DNA of 64,000 nt, taken from positions 15,084,001-15,148,000 of the forward strand of contig CM059586.1 in NCBI GenBank assembly GCA_030407085.1, read 5' to 3'. Made by a program: the position numbers and the translations under genes. This document shows, one piece after another, positions 1 to 12,692 of the stretch. The notes beneath the pieces were generated by a model. The model saw only the letters and a program-made list of their open reading frames with translations, searched no databases and was not told where the DNA came from. This DNA is from Trichopria drosophilae. Taxonomy: Eukaryota > Arthropoda > Insecta > Hymenoptera > Diapriidae. The stretch's first letter is position 1. Each line of letters begins with the position of its first letter.

Positions 1-778
1 ATATTCCCTGTCTCTATGGTCGTTTGAAGTTTCCATGTATCTTCCACTCCTTTAGTTCAGAAAAATGAATAAAATTTGTCAACGTTTATTATTATCCCAC
101 TCTTTGGTACAAGCTCGATCTCTCTTGTACGTTCGTGCGAACCCATTGAAAATTCGGCGCTTTTGAACTTTCATAATGGCGACGTCCGATGCCTTGCAAG
201 GACGCAAGACGAGGACGATGAAGCGGCGGTTCTACGCAGACGGTTTCTTGGTTCGAAATAGTACCGCGAACGGAAGCAACAAATAATGACACGAGGTGTG
301 GACGCAAACCATGCGTGGAGTGCACGCATACTCGCCCCTAGAGCTTGCAAGAGCTTTTCGTGTATGTACACATCGATATATTTACATACGCGCACCGTCG
401 CGCCCCATATAATCCCGGCGATGCCTCTCGCGAAGTCTCCTCCGCCTTGCAGATCATCCTCGATGCCGCTCCAGAGTAAGCGCGGAGGCTCGGCTGCCAT
501 TGTATCTCCTGCCACATTGTCGGGTTCCCGTCCAAAACAAACTTTGAATGTCGGACATTGACGATTTATCGCGCTGACACGTGCCCCGGGAGCTGAAACC
601 AGCTAGGGTCTTCCAATCATTCTCGAGCTTTCGGAGGTTCTCGCTGCGAAATTGGTTTATATTTTTAATTTCGACTCTGAGCAGAAGTCGAGATCAAGAA
701 AGCTGCGTTTAATTGGGGTCATTCCATTAAAAAAATAGGTCGAAATATTATTTTTGTCGTCGAGGCCACTGTAACTAT
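1..778. other. Intergenic, no supported gene
   Basis: Moderately GC-richer at 100-560, where overlapping frames on both strands (up to 114 codons, minus strand 171-515) show no domains. Nothing else recognisable. Confidence 0.4.
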
Positions 779-1201
779 CCGTGTGGAAATTCCCTCAGAT
801 TTTCCATAATTCTGACCAGAAGCTGGCCACAATTATCCTGCTTAGGTATTCTAATCAGAATCTGACAAGATTCTGACTGAATTTACCGAGGTATATTTAG
901 GTTAGGTTCATGGCCACATTTAGCCTACTTAGGGATTCTAGTCAGAATCTGACAAGATTCTGACTGAATTTACCGAGGTATATTTAGGTTAGGTTCATCA
1001 AAATTTGTAGTAAGTGCGTGGTCGGACAAAGCAGGAATCCGATCAAAACCTGGTTGGAGAAGCAAGATTCTGATCGGAAACTAGTAGGATTATCCTGGTC
1101 AGAATTCTGTCGTCAGAGCGTTACAATTCCTGTGATTTCCTGGTCAGACATATGGAAGGCTGGCCGGATTCTGACCAGACTACGTTAAATTTTCTACATG
1201 G
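779..1201. mobile_element. MITE-like element rich in TCTGACCAGAA motifs
   Basis: The left end CCGTGTGGAAATT and the complement of the right end (CCATGTAGAAAATT) are similar, suggesting terminal inverted repeats. Inside, sequences such as ATTCTGACCAGA and GGTCAGAATC recur in both orientations. A 64-bp internal direct repeat lies at 848-911 and 935-998 with almost no differences. No coding capacity. Confidence 0.5.
848..998 (+). repeat. 64-bp direct repeat (848-911 and 935-998)
   Basis: The two copies, 87 bases apart, share AGAATCTGACAAGATTCTGA and the following ACCGAGGTATATTTAGGTTA. I see only an A/G difference near the left end. A local tandem duplication inside the surrounding element is the simplest origin. 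Confidence 0.85.
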
Positions 1202-2914
1202 GTAGTACATGTTGCCAGTGATGTCGCTAGAATGTTTCATGCGCAGGCTGAACCAGTAGGTAGCAGCATAAGCATTTCAACCACAACTCGTTGTAAGAGC
1301 AATAGATATATCGGTATTGATTGTAAACATCGTACGCGAGTAACATATAGGATATCTGGATTTCACTTTCTTCATTTGGGTGTTTCCTGACTAAACCATC
1401 AGACAACAGTACAAGACGCTAGGTATGGCCTTGCTCCAACCTGGTGGTATATTTTGCGCACAAAACATCCTAATAAAACAAGTGAAGGGTTTGAAATTCA
1501 TATGATCCATGATCCGAAAAGGAAAATATGTTGGGGGATTTTCTGTCCAATAGGGAAAACACGGCCGTCAATCATAAGGCCGCGTTCCCAAAATCTGACC
1601 TATGTAGTTTCAACTACGTACGAACAATGCGCCCCCTGGAGACAAGTCGGTAATACTCCAGCTCTTTAGTAACATATTATATTATTACGAAGGGATTGAA
1701 AAGTGCAGAGACAGTCTTTATAAATAGCAACTTGTCGAGGAAGACATCATATGAATTGAAAGTAAGTGATCAATTCCAGCATAAAGCATATTGACCTATT
1801 CGCTAGTTGGTCACTTTCATGGCCCAGCAAATTTCCCGTGTTTTAGGTTTGCTGTTCTTCGATAGTTTTGGAAACGTTACGCTCCCAAAATCATGCAAGG
1901 TACATGCCAGGACAATGTCCCACGGCTCGCGTAATATATAGAAGGGTCATAAAGTATACAATAAAATATGACGGAAAGTAGGACTTTTAAAAAAATTGCC
2001 CATGACGGAAAAATGTCTCCATCGTCGTCGACAATGCGATATTTCGTCCACCCAAAAGATGATTTCAGAAGAGCCAAGATGCGCCAAATTAACTAACCAT
2101 AGATTTTATGGAATATTGAATGTTACCCCGCCGCTCTCTTATTCTAATAAATTAAAATAAAGTTGTAACCGCCTTTGACGGGTAGAAGGCTACTTTGCAG
2201 GCGAGGGACCGTGTCGGATAGTATCTTGCTTGCTGATTATCGAGTTTAGGAAAAGAGTAGAAGAGCAAAAATAAAGGAATAAATAAGGGAGAGGACTGAA
2301 AAGAATAAAGATTAAGTCGGAACAAAAGGTAGGGAATTAGCCGGAAGGTGAAGCAAGGAATGCCGGTGCCATGGCTCGCGGTGCCGCGTTGTTCTGTACG
2401 TGGCTCTTATCGCCCTATTACGAGGATCCACTCTTGGTGCGCTGTGCACTTTCTTGAATGGGTAAGCTTCGTTGAGCCGTTTTTATCGGTACGGTAAATC
2501 GGCACTCGAACGCTCTTTTATGGTCCCTTAATTTACCACTCGGGTATTTCACACATGGTCCTTCATTACCTAACGTGCAGTAATAAAGATGCGTCAGCAA
2601 TTATTTTCATATTTTGCATATTGAGAAACCCACGGTAGCGAGAATGACGTCACTTACCTCGTTACAACCATATTATGATAGGAGACATCCATAAATAACG
2701 TTACCTATTTAAAAGAGGCGATGGAGGGTAACACGAGAACTATAAATGGTAACGAGGAAGGGAAGGGGGAGTTGTGCAAAATATGTCATCAAATTTAACC
2801 AAAATATGTTTTATTACCTTTTATAATATTCTTGCATACTGTACCGCTGCGAGGTTTCTGCAGTTTTCTCATACTGACAGACGAATGTGGGTACTTCTAA
2901 TGAAGTTATTCTGG
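1202..2914. other. Intergenic, nothing recognised
   Basis: Unique DNA. Frames at 1454-1669, 1877-2077 and 2418-2600 show no domains, splice context or known family. The stretch 2160-2620 is somewhat GC-richer. Confidence 0.4.
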
Positions 2915-3900
2915 ATTGAAATTTCTTTCAAATGTGTGGCTTCTTCAGTGGAAATTTGGGTTTTATGGGGAGAATTTGGTCTCTTTAGAGGAATTTCTTT
3001 TCTCCGAGGGAATATAGCCTCTTTATGAAGAATTTATTAATCTATTCATTAATTATTTAACGTTTACTGTAGCAAATTTGGCTTCTTTATTAGCAATTTG
3101 ACCACTTTCAGAGAAATTTGGTCTCTTTATAAGGAATTAGGACATTTCGAAAGCTGTTGGGTTTCTTCAGGAGATGTTTGGGCATTTCTTGAGGAATTCG
3201 GTCTGTCCAAGAGCATTGATTATGTTTGCTTATAAAGAAAATATATCTCTAAAGAAAAATTTGGCGCTTTCATAAGAATTAATTAAGATCCAATCAAGAA
3301 GAAGAGAATCAATGAACTAAGCTTACTCTGGAAATTTTGGACTCTTTATGAAGTATTGAGCCACTCTGAAATGAATTGGGGTACCTCAGGAGAAATTTGG
3401 CCTCTTTATGAGAAATTTAGCCTCACCCTGAGGAATTTGTCCTTATCAGGAGCAATTTGTCCTCTTCATAATAAATTTATCCTCTTCATGAGGAATTTGG
3501 CCTCGTGCGGGTGGATTTCTCTTCTTTATAAGGAATATTGCCTTTTCAAGACCAAATTAGGCTCTTCTGGAGAAATCTTGCCTATTTATGAGAAATTTGA
3601 TCTTTTCAGAAGCAGTTGGCCCTCTTCCTGAGTAATTTGGCTTCTTCACGGGGAATTTGGCCTCTTCATTTGGAATTTGGACTCTTCATTCCGAATTTGG
3701 ACTCTTCAAGAGCAATTTGGCCTCATCCGGAGGAGTTTGGCCTTTTTATGAGCAAGTTAACTTCACAAGGAGAAATTTGGGCTAAGTAATGATAACTTGG
3801 ATTCTTTATGAGGAATTTTACCTTCTCAATGGCAATTCGGCCTATTCAAGACAAATTTGAACCCTTGATGAAGAATTTGTACTCTTTACAAAAAATGTTT
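2915..3900 (+). repeat. Degenerate 20-bp minisatellite
   Basis: The unit is about GAATTTGGCCTCTTTATGAG, repeated with drift over roughly 1 kb and interrupted near 3030-3080 and 3200-3330. In the best part (3440-3880) successive units keep a strict 20-bp spacing. Open frames at 2774-3028 and 3356-3631 arise because the unit contains few stops; 20 is not a multiple of three, so no repeated peptide is conserved. Confidence 0.85.
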
Positions 3901-6036
3901 TCTTTTCTCGAAGATTGTAATGTCGTTCTTTTTATTAAGTTAAGATTTTGGCGGGGAATTATTAAATAGAATTCAATTACTCTTAAAATGAATAAATTGA
4001 ATTCTTTTCAAACTAATATTCTTATTTTCTTTCGGAATTGGATATTTTTCTTCTAAACTTTCGAATCAAGTCCTTTAATTTTGGACTACAGGAAAACGTT
4101 ATTATAAAATTTAAATATTATATCTGATTTTAAAAATTTGGACATACATATGTACAAAACTTTATTCAGTAACGCATCTTTTCTGAAAGATCAATTCCAA
4201 ATGGTTTATTTTAAATGCCATTTGCTGAAAATTTGCTGCGATTTGTTGAAAACATTTCAAAATTTACATTTACAAATGTACATATTTCCTTCTTTCCTAT
4301 ACTTAAGGATCTGCTAATGCTGCTTGGTCGATAATCTCAATTCAAAACCTACAATATTTAGGGAGAATCCCACAAAAAGAAGTTGTAGGTTCTTGAAAAA
4401 GAACAGAAAATTTGTTCATCAAATGCAAAACAATTTACTGTCTCATTTAAATTCTAAGTGAGGTGAACAGCGCAAAATTTAACTTAAAATGAAACGAAAA
4501 AGGAAAATACAATCCTTTTCAGTGAATTGAAAATGTCCATTAAATCGAAAATATATCTCGGGTAACATTGAAAATATTTATGACAGTTGTAAACATCAAT
4601 AAATATATGAAGATGGCGTGTGGAGGAGTGTAGAAGTCAAAATGCTTTTTATATTGTTGGGTTTGTGGGATTGATTTACATTTTTGTAATCGTGGTTCCA
4701 AATGGTCCGTAGACTATAATATTTGTTTTCTCAAATCCAATAACAGGAAATTAAACGAATAAAAATTATACACAAATAATAGTAGTTTTCGATACAAGTG
4801 TGTAAAAGCTTTTTCTACGAATGTGAGGGTACAATAAAAAATGTATCAAAATTAAAATAGTCCATCTTATAAAAAAAGTACTTTTTAACATTCCGTTTTT
4901 TTATAACTATTGTGACGTTAATCCAATTTTGCATTTCACATTTAACCAGATCAGATAAAAGTCTAACCTTTTTGTATTCAAAGTTTTTTTCATACAGTTC
5001 GTTAATACTGAGTAAAATGCGTTTGAAAAGAGCGTTGCGCTTTGGAGTGATAAAATGAAAAAATCATATCTGTTTTTGAGATAACCAGAAACAAAAAAAT
5101 CACGTATAGGTTTATTTTCTATGTAGAATCTGAAAAAAAAATATTAAAACATTATCCATTTCTAAAACGAAATTTTGACGTGGGATGCCCCATATACATA
5201 GCATAAACAGATTGAATATTATTAAATAGAATTCTTGTACATTGTACAATTCTTATACAAAATATATAAATTGTATACTTTTTGTGTAGGATGATCTTTT
5301 GGTACAATCGATTGGTTATAATTTTTATAAAAACTTGTTCAAATTTGTTTACTTGTGATCGAAATGTGTCTAAAATGATACTTGACATATCAAAGACAAG
5401 TAAAACGCTGTAGGTCGATATGAAATTATTAACTTCCCAGATAGATAGCACTAAAACAAACACCAAACACTGTTAGAAATGTTAGTAAAATTACCACAGG
5501 AACTTAATTTTACCAAACGTTGTGACTGAAGGCAAAATTCAGTAACATTGTCAGTATTTTTATTAAATTTCACTTATAATTGCGAAACAGAATCCTATAT
5601 TTATGTACGGTTTTTTTAAATTACTAAATTGTAAAGAAAATTTAAGAATCAGTTACGGAACGAGGTGCACATACTGCGCAGACGATTGCGAACTGCGCAT
5701 TCGTCTTACTGCCGAAAAGCATCGAAGCTCTCAATCAGATCAATCTGGGAAGTTCCATGGTAGAAGCGATAGTTTTGCCATTATTAAAATAGACAAATAC
5801 AGCCCAATGAATCATTCTGCTAGGTCCTTACTTTACGCATTCGCTGTTCGGTGGATGTAAAAATTTTACGACCACGAATACAACATCTAATTGGTTTCAT
5901 CTGTATCTGTAAAGTACGCACTTTAGGACCATTTCTGGTCTTTAAAGTGGGATTTCATGGACTAACAGAGGCTGGCCATCTTCGGACCGGTTTCACTGTT
6001 CGAATGATTAACAATTGCTAGTAGGCCGTAAATTCC
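3901..6036. other. AT-rich intergenic, nothing recognised
   Basis: Very AT-rich with homopolymer runs. Frames at 5152-5466 (minus) and 5603-5860 (plus) have no recognisable family; 5650-5780 is slightly GC-richer. Confidence 0.4.
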
Positions 6037-6038
6037 TA

Positions 6039-6169
6039 CACTGAAAGTAATGTAAGGCTGTGTTAGTCAGACGTATGTCTGAATTAACCAGACATATGCT
6101 TGAATTAGACATATTTCTGGGTATTTCAGGCATACGTCTGCCTAACACAGCCATTTACTACTTTCAGTG
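6039..6169. mobile_element. TA-flanked MITE with CACTGAAAG ends
   Basis: TA at 6037-6038 and 6170-6171 flank 131 bases. The ends are inverted copies: CACTGAAAGTA and TACTTTCAGTG, with further inner matches (GGCTGTGTTAG against CTAACACAGCC, CAGACGTATG against CATACGTCTG). The 61-residue frame at 6060-6245 is accidental. A possible half copy of the same end (TACACTGAAAG) occurs at 59485. Confidence 0.75.
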
Positions 6170-6303
6170 TACTTATTACTCGAGTTGGCACATAGGGTGC
6201 TTATTTTGCGGACGCGAATGGAGAAAAATGTTTGCGCTCCTTTAAATTTTTAGTTACTGAAATTGAAAACTGGTAAATTGTAGCGGAATTTTCAGACGCG
6301 CGT

Positions 6304-6716
6304 GCTTAAGCGGGTGCGGGTCGAAAAACCGACAAATCAAAAAGCCGACAGGTCGAAAAACTGACAGTCCAAAAACCGATAGTCAAAAAACCGACAGTCA
6401 AAATACCGACATTCAAATAACCGATACTTCGAAGAACCGACTGCCAAAAAGCCGACAATCGAAAAGCCGTCAATCGAAAAGCCGGCAGTCAAACAACCGA
6501 CACTTCACAAAATGACTGCACGCTTGTCGATGTGTCAATTTTTTTTATTTGTCAGCCTTTTGACTGTAGGCTTTTTGGCAGTCGATTCTTCGAAGGCTCG
6601 ATTATGTGACTGTCGATATTATGACAATTCGGTTTTTCTACTGTCGGCTTTTTGACGTGTAGGTTTTTTGAATGTCGGTTTTTTTATTTGTCGGTTCGAC
6701 CCGCACCCACTTAAGC
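6304..6716. mobile_element. Foldback element with GTCAAAAACCGACA-type internal repeats
   Basis: The left end GCTTAAGCGGGTGCGGGTCG returns inverted at the right end (CGACCCGCACCCACTTAAGC), with one mismatch. Each arm is an array of short degenerate units, such as GTCAAAAAACCGACA on the left and TGTCGGTTTTTTTA on the right. A diverged relative of the left end (GTGGGTGTGGGTCGAAA) appears at 18420. No protein is encoded. Confidence 0.75.
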
Positions 6717-7794
6717 TATATACAACGTTACCATTTCTGAAATTTACTAAAGGGAAACTGAAATTTTAAGAAATGGTTACCGCGTAAAACTTCAGTTGCA
6801 TGTTTTGTAAATGTACGCCAGGAATTACTAACAGTGAAGTCAAACTATTCTGCCGCTGAATATGAGGAAACTTGCAAATTTTACGGAATGCCATAACTTA
6901 AACCCTGTCGAACTTGGAGAATGTTGAATACATTAGGCTGATGAACTGTCATGAGATTAATTGATAAAAACCCAAAGATTCAGAACAAGCACTCAAAGAT
7001 TAAGTCCGTCGACGGGAGTTTGACAGTGGCATTTTTGTCCGCACAAAGCGCGGAGGATCAAGAGATGGAGGAGAATGAAGACAACGGAAGATGTGTTCAT
7101 CGTATTGTATGTATTGGTAGGTCCAGTCCGTAATTAATGGGCATTTCGGTGGTCGGCAGGACAGCTGTCCCTTTTTTTACGCCCGCTGCAACGGATGGAA
7201 TCGCGAAAGCAAACTGGAAAGACGCGGAAACCAACGTTCTATAAGCTAGACACGCCGCCGGAAGGAAGAAGATGAATGACTACCAGCGCCTGACAAGATC
7301 AATTGAATTTCTATTTGGGCGCCTTACTCGTCCCAGTATCTTGCGGCAATCATCACGCCGCAACGCGATCGATTCTGAATTCGTCCTGATTTTTTGGATA
7401 TTTAATTAAGACATTTTTCTTGTCTAACAATGACAGCCGCCCTGATTGTTTCTGTACGTTTATTTAAATCATATAATTTATTACATTACTTAAATAAATG
7501 TAGAGTTTAATTGAATTCGAATGCAGATATTTATTGCTACTCATTTAAATTTGCAGCGTTTTTAAGTTACTACGAGCGACGCACTGAAAAACTTGTTAGA
7601 TCTCGAGGAAATCAAAACTAAGAATTTCTAAAAAAAAAATCAATTTCTGTGATCACTAGCGAAAACAAAGTATCTCTATTTATTTTTAAACGCGAGAAAA
7701 ATGAAATTAAGGTTTCTGACTTCGTTTTAGTTTTTCATATGAATTCATGTTATAGTACTGGATCGATAAAAAGGCAGAGTGTGTTTCACAACTA

Positions 7795-8470
7795 GTACGT
7801 AAAATACGATTTTACATACTGAGTGAGATCGATATGAACAAGAGATCGATGCAAGCGACTACGAGTTCAGTCAAGAACTTACGATTGCGTAAATTGTTCC
7901 TGTAAATCACATTTATTTCTCATCAATGCGTAAGTCACTAATTGTGTCTGTAATCTTGAAATGCGTAGTATTATGCTTATTTTGTGAGGGCCCAATTTTA
8001 CGTACCCGCAGAAATGCATAAAATCGAATTTTATTCACTATATGATAAGAATGTGGTTTTAAGTTATATTGAAGGTTTCCTGTTGGGTTAAATAACTTTT
8101 TAGGAGTGATAGGTTCTTCACTTTTATACAAAACAGATATACCTCATTTTGCCTAAAATTCCAATTTTTCAATTTATTTTTACGTTTCTACAGATGCAGG
8201 TGACTTCTGCCAGGAATTATAAAAAAATAATATCCAATTAGATTGAAAATTTAATGTCCATATTTTTCATATGTTACAAAAAAATCGACAGGTGATTTGT
8301 TATATATGGGGTAAAATTCAATATTATTTTTACGTATTAAATAGTACAGTGTAGTAAAAAATTCGTGCCCCGTCAAGTTCGAGCTATGAAAAAAATAGTA
8401 CATTATGCAACTAGGGAGTAAAATAATATTTTAACCTCGGAGTGTGAAAAAGTTTGCCTCATAGGCAGAG
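7795..8470. repeat. Diverged copy of the TTTTACGC / CTAGGGAG dispersed repeat
   Basis: Motifs such as CGTAAAATACGATTTTACAT, ATTTTACGTACCC, AATAGTACATTATGCAACTA and GGGAGTAAAATAAT recur here and match the family better seen at 27.0-28.0 kb and in the ftz intron. The 72-residue minus-strand frame at 7913-8131 lies within it and is not recognised. Confidence 0.4.
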
Positions 8471-8636
8471 AAACTATTTTGGGAGTGCTGGTTATGAATA
8501 CCACCGTTGATTTTCAAAATTCAAAATGGCGGACGAAAAAATAAAAAATTCAGCGGATTTTCGGAAAATTTATTACTCGGGGGTTTTTGCAGTCGCGAAT
8601 TATGAATCTGAACTCAAATTTTTTAAATTCAAAACG

Positions 8637-9150
8637 CCGGATCCAATATGAAGGGCGAAAAATAAAATGTCAAATTTGAAATTGAAAAAAGTATTATCAC
8701 GTGTAAAATTATATTTTAAACATAATTCCCTTCTCATCGTTATTTGATATCCGCCACTACTTTCGAGATAAAACTTCAGGACAGAAATGCGAAATCAAAA
8801 CAATAAAAAATAAGGAGGAAACAAAAAAAAACACAAAAAGAAAATAGAAAAAAATGTACAAAAAATAATTAAAAAAGACACAAACAAAATTTAGCAGAAT
8901 GCTTTTTAGACGTTTTTTTCGAAAAATCAGTTGTAACTAATCCAGACAAAGATTTTTTAGTTCTTACAAAAGTTCAATTTTCCTGTATTTTTATCTCAAA
9001 ATGGTGGCTTATATATAAAAAAAACTCTAAGAGTGCAATTATGTTTAAAATATAATTTAGTACATGATATTTTTTATCATATTTGTTTCCCCATTCTGAA
9101 ATTTACATTTTATTTTTCATGCGCCATATTGCATCCGACATTTTTAATTT
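8637..9150. repeat. Foldback repeat with ATGGCGGATCCAATATGG-like ends
   Basis: GCCGGATCCAATATGAAGGG followed by CGAAAAATAAAATGT on the left is mirrored by an inverted copy ending GGATGC-type sequence around 9120-9145 (arms about 100 bp). ATTATATTTTAAACATAATT also occurs in inverted form at about 8709 and 9045. The related wording AAAATGGCGGA(T/C)CCAATATGG recurs at 22610 and 62145. Confidence 0.6.
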
Positions 9151-9346
9151 AAACTAGATGCCTTCGACCCGGGTGCCTACAATTTTGGCTAAATTCGTAT
9201 TGCAGTTCCCTGACGAAAGGCTGATGCTTTCGGGAATATTCCCATTTTAACACTGCCAGGAAAGAAGGCGGCAGAGGGTAGTTCTAGCATCGTTAGGTTC
9301 GAGTAGTTTCTATACACATATTGTAACAATATCTTGTTCCTTAAAT

Positions 9347-9793
9347 GGCGAATATGCCAATGAATGGACGGTTAAGCATTTTTCACACTTTGATCGATTG
9401 TAACTTTTGAATTCTTTTATGAAAATTTAATTATGATACCACCATTAGAATCGTTAGACTCTGCTCTTTATGACCGTGTAGTTCAACCTTTGATTTTATT
9501 TAATTATTAACCTGGTCTTCATACGTTTGTAAAAAAATCCGCTAAACCCCAATGAATAGACGGGTTAAATCAAATGGGACGTTTTCAGTACCAGTTTTGG
9601 ATGGCTTTAAAACTTTGCTTTGATTTTACAAAATAATAAACACTGGAAGATCAATAGTACTGTAAATATTCTTTTGAATGTTCAAAGAACATAAAAATAT
9701 GTATTTTGTTGTGCATCATACATTCATAAGAAATAGAAATATGTAGAAAATCGTCCATTCATTGGTAGTCGTCCATTCATTGGCATATTCACC
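9347..9793. mobile_element. 447-bp element with 24-bp terminal inverted repeats
   Basis: The left end GGCGAATATGCCAATGAATG (plus GACG) is repeated inverted at 9770-9793, with one mismatch. Additional partial copies (CCAATGAATAGACGGG near 9549, CGTCCATTCATTGG at 9752) lie inside. Superfamily unclear. Confidence 0.65.
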
Positions 9794-9847
9794 CTATATT
9801 AAAATTGAAAATGAGCATTTTCAAAACTTCGACCCCAAAATTAACTT

Positions 9848-10728
9848 TAGACGACAGTCCACTGCCAATTCGGCTATTAGAAATTGGCTTCAATCGACGT
9901 TTTGTACTCATCTTTGCGACGACTATCAGTTGACTTTAGTCGACTAATTAATGTCGTCTAAAAACTTATCTTCCTGCATAACCAAAAGTCGACTAAAAAA
10001 TATCTGTAAAAGTCAACTTTTAATGAACTGTTGTCAACGTTCAGTCAATAATCGTTGTATGGATTAAATTTACTTCGTACAGTATAGTTACCGTTGTCGC
10101 CGCCAGGCGCATACGCGATGCTCGCAAGTCTAACCGCGTGTCTCCACCGCAGCTCCCGCTATGAAAATGAGTTTTCATTTACTCAAAAGCATATCAAATA
10201 ATAAATATAGACTTCACATAGAATGTCATGTGCCAACATGTGACATCAGTGACAGTCTTAAATTCCACATGTTCATACAATGGCATTGCATAATGGTTTT
10301 TTTTACCGTTATACAAGTACTTTTATATTTTTTCCCATCTAATATAGAGGAAGAAAAATTGATAGCAAAGTAAGAAAAAATCCTTTATATGTTATAAAAC
10401 AATTTAATAAATATAAATAAATAAAAATAAAGTAATAAATAAATTCTACTATATTATGATACACATTTTAAATTTATTGATCTATAAGAATATTTTTCCT
10501 CTCGATGTCTCGTGTGATAAGAATATTCCTATTCTTGATTGGCGCCCAATATTCCTCCTATAGTCGATTAAAGGTCAACTCCGTAATCCAAAATTAGCTT
10601 TGAATGTTGACTGCAATGTTGACTAATAGTCGACAGTCATCCGGCTAAGAGTAAATTACAGGGACATTCGTCGACTATCAGTCTATTGGTAGTCGACTTT
10701 TGTCGACTTTTGATTGTGCGGGTTAGTA
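9848..10728. repeat. Inverted-repeat region dense in GTCGAC/AGTCGACT
   Basis: GTCGAC-type palindromes (GTCGACTAA, AGTCGACTTT, TAGTCGACAG and others) cluster at 9930-10020 and again at 10560-10720. GCATAACCAAAAGTCGACTA on the left resembles the complement of TCGACTTTTGATTGTGCGGG on the right. The DNA between (about 10140-10550) is AT-rich. Probably another non-autonomous foldback element; ends not exactly defined. Confidence 0.5.
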
Positions 10729-10730
10729 AC

Positions 10731-12692
10731 AAAACCAATAAAAGACGATTTGTTGCATATATCAATCACGTTCTGATATCAGTTTACATAGTCCAAATTG
10801 GCATTTAATGTACAGCTATTTTTTAGACTAAAAGCCATACTTGGAATGTAACATACTTAAAATAATAGTTAACTAATAAAAAATTCAATAACGCATCTAT
10901 TATATTGCATATAATCGAAAAAGAAAACTTTATTCACCTTCTTTAGTTAATATTCATAATCATGATTTGAGTCGTTAAGTAAAGGGTTATGAACATTATG
11001 GGAACACTACTCTTTAACTCCGAAACCCGACTTCATTAAAAAAAAATATCATTTGAATTAGCACACAAGCGGAAAATACTGAACTTTAATTCATCCATGA
11101 AAAAAAAAAAGACAAATGTATTGCAGAAAGCAAGCTAATTGTTTCATTGATCGTTTCCAAGCGTACTACCCACCTTGTCCCATTAATTTTTTGCTGTAAC
11201 CTAATGCAAATGACGCTGAATACGTTTGAAGATGTCGAGCGAGCAAGAGATGAAATGATAACAAATGGCCCTGGAAGTTGTCTAATTGCCTTCCTGATTT
11301 CACGCCGTGTCATGTGTGACAAGAACAGGCCAGCCCACTTATTTTTTCCTGATAAAGATAAAAAATGGTTACAGCCGATAACGGAACGACTTGCATTGTG
11401 TTACATTATATTAAAAACAGAACAATGAGGATGCTGCTGTTCATCTGGTATCGAATGTACGTAAGTTTCTTCCAGTCAATAACCGATTGCACTTATCGGC
11501 AACTTCCGCCTGCGGCCGAACAATGAACGGCGATTCATGTACAAATATCTCTTTTCTTTAAGGAAATTTTACATTAATGCGATCGCCGATTCATACTGGA
11601 ATTTCCACTACAATTGCCTTGCATGCGGCAATGGACTTGCAAAATTAAATAAACTACTCCCTTTCCAAAGCAAACAAAACTTGCTGCAAATTATAACGCA
11701 GCACTCTAGAATGAATTTAGGCAATTCTATTGTTTATAAATACAGATTGTGTTTTTTTTTTGCAACCGTGTTCGCATTTCAAAGTATATCTATTGGTGAA
11801 TCGGTCAATTAACTTTTTGTAAAAAGAAATTGAGGCCAAGATGATATTCCTCTTCAAAACATTATCACAATAATAAATAATCTTGTACACTATATTTCTT
11901 CCCTAGTGGAAATAATTTGTTTTCCAAATATGAAATTGAGATCTCACCATATAATTTTTTTTGCGGAATGTTTGTTTACAGTTAATGTAATAGCTTCATA
12001 GTAAAGTTAACTGGATTTAGATTTTGATCTTAAGGAAAGGTACTTTATCCAGAACTTTCTGTAATCTGAGATTCGTTTAAATTTGTTATGTTAATAGTTA
12101 ATATAAGAATTGTAAATATTAATATTAGGATTGTCACGTGACATGTAGCACATTCAAGCGCTTACAGTTTCACCGAAACCAAGATAAACAAACATACACA
12201 CGCAAAGTCATTCGATTTTCTACGAATTTTTCGATGCATTGTTGACATGCGCAGTTGAAACGACAGAATTTAATGTAGGATTTATTAACAGTTAACGAAC
12301 CCTCATTGAATGTTAAAATATACGAGTTAATATACAATAACACTACAGGAAAGTCCTGATATTTTAATCTCAAAGATACCTGGCGTTTTTTACTTTACAG
12401 AGCCATTAAATTACCTTACATTAACTATTAGTAAATAATTTCTCTCAGTGTACGTAATTGTATATATTGCCTCTACTTCGATGATCACAATGTAGGCTCA
12501 GTTACCGGTTAAATAATCGCCACAATCACCCTAAGATTTAAAGCCGTAAAAACAATATTCGATGTAGATACATTCCGCCCTGTCTTCCTGATGTTATCTT
12601 TTTGTCATTTTTATAAATTATCGGAAACTGTATTAAATAATTATCGTCAAGAGAATTATGAGTTCATATTCTTTGGATTTTGATGACTTTAG
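10731..12692. other. Intergenic, nothing recognised
   Basis: Frames of 78-93 codons at 11086-11322 (minus), 11147-11428 and 11537-11812 (plus) show no known domain. A TCTCTCAGTGTA at 12440 resembles a right end of the CACTGAG MITEs, but no left partner was found. Confidence 0.4.

Noticed and set aside
2915..3900. CRISPR-like array
   Set aside because: Units are contiguous 20-bp tandem repeats with no spacers and are in an animal genome.
11147..11428. 93-codon ORF with ordinary-looking composition
   Set aside because: No family recognised and another frame is open on the opposite strand over the same bases; chance ORFs of this size occur throughout the window.
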